Assembly: GCF_021347895.1 (NCBI RefSeq)
Contig: NC_067122.1
Location: 38,286,215-38,350,214 of the forward strand
From: Acanthochromis polyacanthus
Lineage: Eukaryota > Chordata > Actinopteri > Pomacentridae
Direction of reading: 5' to 3'
DNA: 64,000 nucleotides
The position numbers were made by a program, and so were the translations under genes. Below the pieces are notes generated by a model. That model did not search any database, was not told the origin of the DNA, and saw only the letters and a program-made list of their open reading frames with translations. Below, in pieces: positions 56,261 to 64,000 of this stretch (its first letter is position 1; the number at the start of each line of letters is the position of its first letter).

Positions 56261-56703
56261 CTCCGCCAAGGAGGTTATGTGACACCCGGCGTTTGTGTGT
56301 CTGTCTGTCTGTCTGTCTGTCTGTTAGCAAGATAACTCAAAAACGCCTGGGCAGATTCACATGAAATTTTGAGGGGATGTAGACTATGGTAAGAGGAAGA
56401 TCTGATTTAATTTTGGTGGCAATCCGGAAAGGATCCTGGATTCTGGATCACTTTGAATTTTTTAGTATGTTTTATTTTTAGTATGTGGTCCAAAATATGA
56501 CAAAAACATCATAGGTTAGTATGTCGTCCAACAAATTTGAGCAAGGTGTCCAGATAGCTCAACTGGTTAAGAAGGTGATTTGTAAACAGAACTGTGTCAG
56601 AGATGCAGGTTTGATTCCAGCTCATGATCCTTTACTGCATGGGTTTCCTGTTTTCATCTCTATCCTTGGCAGAGGTCTGCACTCTCTGAGTGCTTTTCTA
56701 GTC
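56261..56703 (+). repeat. Dispersed fish repeat (CTCCGCCAAGGAGGTTATG type)
   Basis: Starts CTCCGCCAAGGAGGTTATGT, has a GTCTGTCTGTCTGTC run and AACTCAAAAACGCCTGGG, and ends GGTCTGCACTCTCTGAGTGC. I recognise this arrangement as a repeat found widely in fish. Degraded relatives appear at 5745-6330 and 60395-60570. Its biological class is unknown to me. Confidence 0.5.
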
Positions 56704-56716
56704 TGTAAAAGGTAAC

Positions 56717-57403
56717 GTTTTTTGGTGTGGTAGGTTGCTGCCTTCAGGTTGTTTTTGTTTCCCACAGAGAAGGGAATTTTGAAAACTGTGTAAAACAGAA
56801 ATTGGTGGAAACAACCTTCTTGACTGTTATTGACTATGGAGATGTGTTGTATATGAAGGCTTCTGCTAATTGTCTTAGCATGCTGGATATTGTTTACCAT
56901 GGGGCACTGAGATTCATTATCAAATGTGGCCCTCTTACTCACCATTGTGAGCTCTATTCTACAGTTAACTGGACGTCTTTAAGTGCCCGACGTCTCAGTC
57001 ATTGGTGTTTATTTACAGAACATTTTTGGGGACCGTTCCTTTCTATTTGTCTTGTCTTTTAACAAGGAAACATTAAAGTCACAATCTCCAATCTATGGAT
57101 GCTCAGCAATTTGTCGTCCCCAAAATACGATTTGTAGTGGGCAAGAAAGCATTTAGGTTTTCTGCACCTGATGTTTGGAATACACTACAATCTCAACTTC
57201 AACTTCAAGCCCTTGTTCCACTGACTGAGTTTAAAGTTCTGGTGAAATCATTACAGTCTACCTGGTCTACACCACAAAAACTGCTCAGGTGTGGTCTAGG
57301 GAACACGACAGAGCTAAGGTGTTCACCCTGGTTCTACACTCAACAGATCCGAATCTTATCGAGCATCTGTGGGATGTTCCAGGATCAGCCTGATCTAGGT
57401 TAA
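56717..57403 (+). pseudogene. Degenerate LINE reverse transcriptase C-terminus
   Basis: 56800-57060 reads as TTFLTVIDYGDVLYMKASANC, YHGALRFI, THHCELY and SARRLSHW; the frame then shifts, and 57095-57250 reads as GKKAFRFSAPDVWNTLQ. Both are the typical last segments of a fish LINE reverse transcriptase. The frame change and missing 5' part show it is inactive. It is a different family from the fragment at 53195. Confidence 0.65.
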
Positions 57404-58683
57404 GTAAAGTTAAGTTAAGTAAAAATCTGTTTTGTGTTGTAAACAGAGCTTTTCTGTCCTATGTTTTGGCAGTCAGTTTGGCCATACATGCATATTATTG
57501 CTTTCTGGGCTTTGATAGTGGATCACACACATGCAGATCATTCCGTTTATACTACATTAAGTCCAGTGACAGTCACATTACCCCTCAAATCGAACATAGA
57601 AAAACACACAGAGCAATTTTTACAGAATATAGCAGCTACTTGATTGAGCTGTAGTGCTGTCACTGAATATTCCTGAGGTGTGCAGAGCATAGCGGTCTGA
57701 CACAGCACAGAATTTAGAAATTCCTGTTGTTTTTGGGCTCTGTTGATGAAAAGCATTTGAAAATGAAAGCATCTCCAGAATCTGGCAGCAAAAACTTATA
57801 AAATGATGAATTGTAATGGTGTAGAAGGTTGAGGATCTCAAACACTTTTTTTTACACAACTTGTTTTCCTGGTACATGTACGTTCAGCATGGTTTTAATG
57901 CAAACTTCCCACAGGTGGTTGACAAAATTTACATTTCGTGCACCCTTGCAGATGGGGAAAGGAGGAATTGTCTTTAATCAAACTATTTATCCATTTTCTT
58001 GCCCTTATCAGAATCAGAAATACTTTATTGATCCAGGGTTGGTTCTTGGTGGCAGCAGGTGATTCACTCCAGACGTTACTCTCAAAAGCAACACTTTCCA
58101 GTTCCTTCTGGGGCGCTCCCAGGCCAGATGAGATTTGTATTTCCCTCAGTGAGATCAGGGTCTTCCTGGGGTCTTCTTCTAGTTGGATGTCCCCAGAAAA
58201 TACCTGCAGGGAGCTTTCGCTACTTGTAGAGCTATTGCTATAATAAATGGCAAATGATGTTTCTGACTGTAACAATGAACAAACACTTTATATCATGAAG
58301 TCAAACTGGGAGCATTTTGAGTTGCACTTAACTGAAATCACAGTAAAATGCACAATAGACACTTGAAATGAAGGTGCTTTGATTTCCAAGTATCCTGTAA
58401 CATGATTATCCCACTCACAGTATTCATCTTTAACAATCAGCCTGTGTTTTCTTTCCAGTGTGATCTTTAGTATTGATTTGTCACATTCTGTGCAGAGTGA
58501 TTCCAGGGACTGCGGTGTATGCAGGCCTGCTGGGCCATCAGAAAACCCTTTGTTCAAATATAGTTTTGGACAGGACGGGTGCCATCAATTACACTAATGC
58601 CACTGAGCTAAAGTTGGTTCCCTTCCTATTCAGCCCACTGTGTGTTCAGCCAATGGCATCTGGCACATTACACACCCAGCTGT

Positions 58684-58763
<80 letters not shown>

Positions 58764-59165
58764 ACTCAGACAGCCTGTATGCTTAGGCAGTAAACCTAGT
58801 TGCCTCATTAACTCGCATACCGTCTTATTGGCTCAGCATGTAACGACTAAGGTGTGTGTGTGTGGATGTGACACTGATGTGAATACAGATCATGACTGGT
58901 TTTGTAGCGTCATAAACTGTATATGTTATGACTTTTACACACAAATAAATTTTATTTCATTGTCCAGTCCTGCATCATAAACTAGCTTCATAACAGCAGA
59001 AGGGTATTTTCATGTGTCCACACCACAGGTCTTTGCTAAGCTCTACTGATGGACAATGACTGCTTTTGAAAGAGCACCGCTGAATGATGCTGGCTTTCTA
59101 TCACATTTGCATGCATTTTTTAAATTGGCTGACACTGCTGTTTTGCATATTCATGTATTTTGGTG
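57404..59165. other. Intergenic region with a LINE 3' tail on the minus strand
   Basis: At about 58010-58205, the minus strand reads as a LINE 3' end (GGATCAATAAAGTATTTCTG, and TGTCCCCAGAAAATACC-side motifs such as GGGCGCTCCCAGGCCAG). A (TG)n tract lies at 58681-58762. No gene. Confidence 0.45.
58681..58762 (+). repeat. (TG)n microsatellite
   Basis: About 40 TG units with one interruption near the start. Confidence 0.95.
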
Positions 59166-59870
59166 CAGCAGAATGCCATCTCTGAACTCACAACACATCC
59201 AGCCTTGAAGAAGATGTTCTACAGCAGCAATATACCACACCGGGTGTCACTTCTACCAGCTAAGAACAGGAAACTGAGGCTACAATTAGCACAGGCTCAC
59301 CAAAACTGGACAATACAAGATTGGAAAAACATTGTCTGGTCTGATGAGTCTCTATTTCAGCTGCAACATTCAAATGATAGGTCGAGAATTTGGTGTAAAC
59401 AACATGAAAGCAAGGATCTAACCTGCCTTGTATCAGTGATTCAGGCTGCTGGTGGTGGTGTGATGGTGTATGGGTATTTTCTTGGCACACTTTGGGCCCC
59501 TTAATACCAGTTGAGCATTGCTTTAACGCCACAGTCTACCTGAATATTGTTGCTAACCATGTCCATCCCTTTATGACCACAGTGGACCATCTTCTGATGC
59601 TGCTTCCAACAGGATAATGCTCCTTGTCACAAAGCTCAAATCATCTCAAACTGGTTTCTTGAACATGACAATGAGTTCACTGAACTCCAACGGCCTTCAG
59701 TCACCAGATTTCAATCCAATAGAACCTTTAGGATGTTGTGTAACGCAAGATTGCCTTCATGGATATGCAGCCGACAAATCTGCGGCAATTGTGTGATGCT
59801 GTCACATCATCTCTGAGGAATGTTTCCATCATCTTGTTGAATCTACACTGAAGACAGATGTGGTGCATAA
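59166..59870 (+). pseudogene. Degenerate Tc1-like transposase, same family as 9146-10343
   Basis: 59225-59505 still reads as HRVSLLPAKNRKLRLQLAQA, WTIQDWKNIVWSDESLFQL and GGGVMVYGYF. Later text shows QQDN, then degenerate sequence ending near GAATGTTTCC. This is the plus-strand relative of the old copy between casp3 and irf2. The 5' part and both terminal repeats are missing. Confidence 0.75.
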
Positions 59871-62043
59871 TGGCTGATGAGTGTATGTATTATCACTGAT
59901 ATGAATTTGTTTTGTCACGTGATTGACCAGCATGGCTTTGTTTTTAAATATGAACCAATGTCCTCACTTATAGTTAACTTAAGTATAAATAAATGTCACA
60001 GTCTCATGTTTGGATGCCAATACATCTGCCTGCATAAATCTTATAAACCTGCCAAAATGTGAAAATAGGAATCCTAGGAAGTACAATTTGACCTATTGTG
60101 TCTGTCATTATGGTCAGTTTCCATCAGTTCTTGATTTAAGCTATTGTGTGTACTGTCCTATAAGATTTACCTTAATGTATTTCCTGATGTATTTCCTGTG
60201 AATGCAGCTGCTGTGACTCTATGGGTAATGGTAACCTGGTCCTGTCTGGCTGGTAAACTGCAATGGCCACTTTGCTGACTGTATCAAGGATCTCTATAAA
60301 GGAATAGTTGCTTGCTAACCTAATCACCTGCACATTTATCTGTTAGCTCAGCAGCTAAATACGATGACAGACCATTATGAAGATGGTCACAAGTAATTAT
60401 TTCTGTTTGTCAGCAGGATTATGGAAACACTATAAGGCTGATTTTCATGAAACTTGGTGGAGAAATGGAGCATTGGCAAAGTAACAAACCATTACATTTT
60501 GGATCAAGAGGTGGATCTCTTGAGAATTTATAGGCAGCCTTGGCAGAGGTCTGTGTTCTCAGAGTGCCCTACTACTTTCACTTTGATTGTTGGCTGTATT
60601 TATTATAATTGAAGTACACAGATAAGAAGCTAAATCAAATTTATGATGAGATGATGAGACTCAGAGAATAGAGTCACTGCAAACCTCCAAGCAGCAAACG
60701 CCACAGTAGAACATTTATGCCAAAAACTGCAGTTCCTCAAATGGCCTCTTGAAGTTGCCTCCAAAATTAATCAGTTCCCATAAATGTCAATGCAAGAATG
60801 AGCACCTCTACAACAGGAATAAACATGTTAACAGCATATTAAAACACCAGCTTTGGTCTCTGTAGCTAATTCCTTTGTTCATGACAGCTTCAGAAGGGTG
60901 ATTTTTTTTATCTACCTCACCAGTTTAAATTGGATTGAAGCTTAAAGTTCCATATAATTAAAGGCGTAGGTGTTTTCAGTAACAGCTCCACTGCTGCTCC
61001 ACTTCTTTTCCTCGCTGTTGGATTAGCTGGGAGTTAAGAAGAGTCAGGCACTGTCAAGATGATGAAAGTCGCAGCCACCACACTGAGCTTTGAAACGGTA
61101 AACCTATGGGTGACATCACAAAGATTTCCCCCATTTTTATATAGAGTCTGTTGAGTGAGATGTATTCGTTTGTCAGTGTCAGAAGTCGCATTCTTCCATT
61201 TTTGTCACATTTAGATGGCTACAGATGCTATTTCAGACACTGGCACATATATACCTATAAAATGTGCATATGACCACTGGATCAGACTTGCTACTAGGGA
61301 TTGAACCCAGAATACTCACAACAGTCTACATTATTGGTCCATTGCAGACTGTTATTGATTTCTGGTAGAACATATAATGTATTCCACCTGCTACTGTAGA
61401 ATACATTAGCTGACTACTGTTATCAGTGTGAATGATAACAGCTTGCACCCTGTTAATGGAACCACGCAGAAATTAAAAAGAAAAAACATCAATGTTGTGT
61501 GCATGAAGAGACGTCAGCTGTACTCAGCGTTCACTCCACATGCCTCTTACCTGCAGCAGTCCTTTTGCTTTTAGCTTTCAGTGTCCTAATGTTTCTCTGT
61601 GTCTCATGTTTATTCATTATGATTCATTATTCATCACAATCGTTTGTTTGTTTTGTAAGACAGGCCCTTTTTCTTGTGGGAAATAATGAAAAAGAAGAAA
61701 AAAGAAAAAAAAGACGCTGAAATGCTGGATGAAGCTGAAATCTTCATATCAGGTCTGAAGGCTCTCAGAGATGTGCGATAAGAAGCGGTGAGTCACAGCA
61801 CCTCGAGTCATCGACTCACCTGCTCATTAAAGAACCTGCTCTCAAAGTTTATTCTCTGGTCGCTGTTTCCAGAAGAAACTCACACAGGAAGCTCTCAGAA
61901 CTGCGCAACAGCAGAAACACTTCCTGCCAGAAGCCGATTAGGAGTCTTCTGACCGGGTGGATTGGTGGATAACCAGTTTAGTGATTCCACTCACTGAGTA
62001 ATGGAAGTATTGACTGTTGATGTCACTGTGGCAACATGGGCAC

Positions 62044-62046
<3 letters not shown>
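59871..62046. other. Intergenic region with two dispersed-repeat remnants
   Basis: 60395-60570 resembles the repeat at 56261 (GGCAGAGGTCTGTGTTCTCAG). 60640-61155 resembles the CATAGACTGTATATA repeat (GCAGTTCCTCAAATGGCC; end CTATGGGTGACATCACAAAG ... TATATAGAGTCTG). No gene. Confidence 0.4.

Positions 62047-62130
<84 letters not shown>
62047..62130 (+). repeat. (AC)n microsatellite
   Basis: About 42 AC units. Confidence 0.95.
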
Positions 62131-62132
<2 letters not shown>

Positions 62133-62393
62133 TGTTTTCCTATCCTTGTGGGGATCTACCATTGACTCCCATTCATATCTAACTCCTAACCCTTACCTTA
62201 ACCCAGACCAAAACAATACCTAACCCTAAAGAAACTTTTTTGCACTTTTACTTTTTTCAGTAACAACAACATGGCCAAGAAAACACTGTTTAGACTCATG
62301 GGGACCCAAATGAGGTCCCCACAAATGACATTTCTTTTGGTTTTCCTATTGTTGTGGGGACATTAGGTCCCCACAACAATAGCCAGCACCTGA

Positions 62394-62394
<1 letters not shown>
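62131..62394. repeat. GTCCCCAC hairpin repeat between two (AC)n tracts
   Basis: A known-looking vertebrate repeat segment: CTTGTGGGGATCTACCATTGAC, a CTAACCC-rich middle, TGGGGACCCAAATGAGGTCCCCAC, and a 14-bp perfect hairpin, arms ATTGTTGTGGGGAC (62348-62361) and GTCCCCACAACAAT (62367-62380). (AC)n lies on both sides. Confidence 0.6.

Positions 62395-62455
<61 letters not shown>
62395..62455 (+). repeat. (CA)n microsatellite
   Basis: About 30 CA units. Confidence 0.95.
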
Positions 62456-62457
<2 letters not shown>

Positions 62458-64000
62458 ATTCAACCAGAGAGGAAATGTCCGTCTCCTCAGTCGTCTTCCT
62501 CCGTCTCGCTGCTTCGCCTCTGTCTCCTCCATCTCCCTCCCAGCATGCTTTGCCCTGTGTGTCCTTACACTAATAAGCTCTTATCACTATTATGGATAAC
62601 ACCATATTCCACTGTGAGCTCCTTAGCCGAGGTATCTGGCAGAGCTGCTTGAAAGAACTCATTCAGGTGATAAGCACAACTGGGGAAAAACATAATCTGC
62701 TCCTTCATCCTCAGCCAAGATTCTGCAGCAGTTTAGCAAATGTAAATAGGTTCCATTCTCATTTAATTAATTTTTATCTTGCTCTATCTAACCTGTTTCA
62801 TGAATCCAGGCTGCGACAAAGAATAGTCCTGCTCCCTTCTTTTGTCCTGCACCTGTCCTAAATAAAGGAGGTGTTATGCACCCACCTAGCTGCCTGCACC
62901 TTCACTGGTGGCTGTAAAATACATAATCTAAGAAGCAACAGAACATCAGACAGCTGGACATGTTTTATGAAATGGTGCACCAAGGTCGGATCTAGTATTT
63001 ATATCAGAGATTCGTGACTGAAGTCAGATAAACTTGGAGACTTCAGACATGGTTTTAGTAACTCATCACAGTGAGTCTACAAACTTAGGTGGGTTTAAAA
63101 AGGTGACTCCAATCCCTCTGACACACTTTAGCAACAGACAAAAAACAGAAACAGTTTTATATCAAATAATCTGTTTCAGGATCCAAGTTAGCTAAAATAC
63201 CAACATTTCCTGGTCAAGTGTACAGTTTTTCCTCAGTTTTACATCATTACAAACTAAATGTTGTTAGTTTATAATGAGACAATACAAGCAACTTCAAGAT
63301 GTTATCTTACTCTGGCTTTTTCACTACTTTTTACAGACTAAACTGTGGTTGCTGTTGTGCTGCGGTTTAGAGAGTAGACAGTGCTGTGCTTTAATTGGGT
63401 TGCTGACGGTTGGATTTTTGGTTCCTCCAGTTCACACTTGGTTAAATGCCTTAGGCTGGACATGAAGACCCAAATTTATCTTCAACTTTATGTTAACACC
63501 TTTCATGATAGCAATCAGTGTAAAGAAAAGGCCAGGTGTGAAGATTTTTGTCCTTTTACAGGCCTTTTCAATTTAAAGTATGTGTCAAAAAACTGATATT
63601 CAACACAGAGATAAAATAATAAAAATACAAATAATTTTGTTCGTTTTTTTCTCTCAAGTATTTGTTGTTTGTGCTTAGCCATTTGCTTTCCCTTTACGCC
63701 ACGTTTTCTTCCCAGATGGCGTCATTTCATGATGATAATGTGCAGATCAAATACATCGTACTGACAGGAGAAATCTCAGCAGAGGGATTGAAACAAATTT
63801 GTTGAGACTGAATTGCCTTTTTACTGTAGGAAATCTTTCATAGACAATAACTGATGAAGATGAAGTGAATGAATATCCCACAGAATAAGACTAGACTGTG
63901 TTTTACATCGAGATTGACTCACATTTTGTGTGGATCCCTCTGCAGACATCCTGCAAACTGTCTGCACTGCAACCGCACCAACTCTACATGTCCAAACAAC
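62456..64000. other. Right-hand end of the window, no gene assigned
   Basis: No convincing gene. AATAAA at 62861-62866 is isolated. The last 55 bases follow a CTCTGCAG acceptor-like site and are open in all they show; see findings. Confidence 0.35.

Overview
This window looks like nuclear DNA of a teleost fish, probably a percomorph. It has intron-split vertebrate genes with GT/AG junctions, a CpG-rich promoter, long (TG)n tracts, and many repeats typical of fish: Tc1, hAT and TTAA-flanked MITEs, tRNA-type SINEs, non-LTR fragments and a BEL/Pao retroelement. No species is claimed.

There are two host genes, both on the + strand. Positions 531-8223 encode an executioner caspase that I read as caspase-3: six coding exons joining to 302 codons plus stop, with every splice phase consistent. 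Positions about 16.6-28.5 kb hold interferon regulatory factor 2 (irf2): a CpG-rich non-coding first exon, then nine coding exons joining to 330 codons plus stop, followed by a possible 3'UTR. CASP3 lying beside IRF2 in the same orientation matches the human 4q35 order, which supports both calls. The two genes are neighbours and no operon-like relation is implied: caspase-3 is a cytosolic death protease and IRF2 a nuclear regulator of interferon-type promoters.

From about 28.5 kb to the end I find no convincing host gene. This region is a repeat graveyard with some well-preserved pieces. (i) 35.5-43.4 kb is a composite: a hAT-type transposase with a TTF/ZMYM-like N-terminal region, split by a solo LTR and then joined in frame to the gag of a BEL/Pao retrotransposon whose pol is nearly complete. 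(ii) 45306-46939 is a full-length Tc1-like transposon with an intact 344-aa DD34E transposase. A same-length copy with a one-base frameshift sits at 14607-16240, inside a SINE that itself lies inside an inverted-repeat element. (iii) 34094-34597 is a GC-rich fold-back element inserted in another SINE. (iv) Three TTAA-type MITEs occur, two with near-perfect hairpins whose arms differ between copies but match within each copy. (v) A 583-bp inverted-repeat element in caspase-3 intron 2 carries a RecQ-helicase-like Walker A segment.

All family names come from recognising motifs and ends by eye. No database search was possible.
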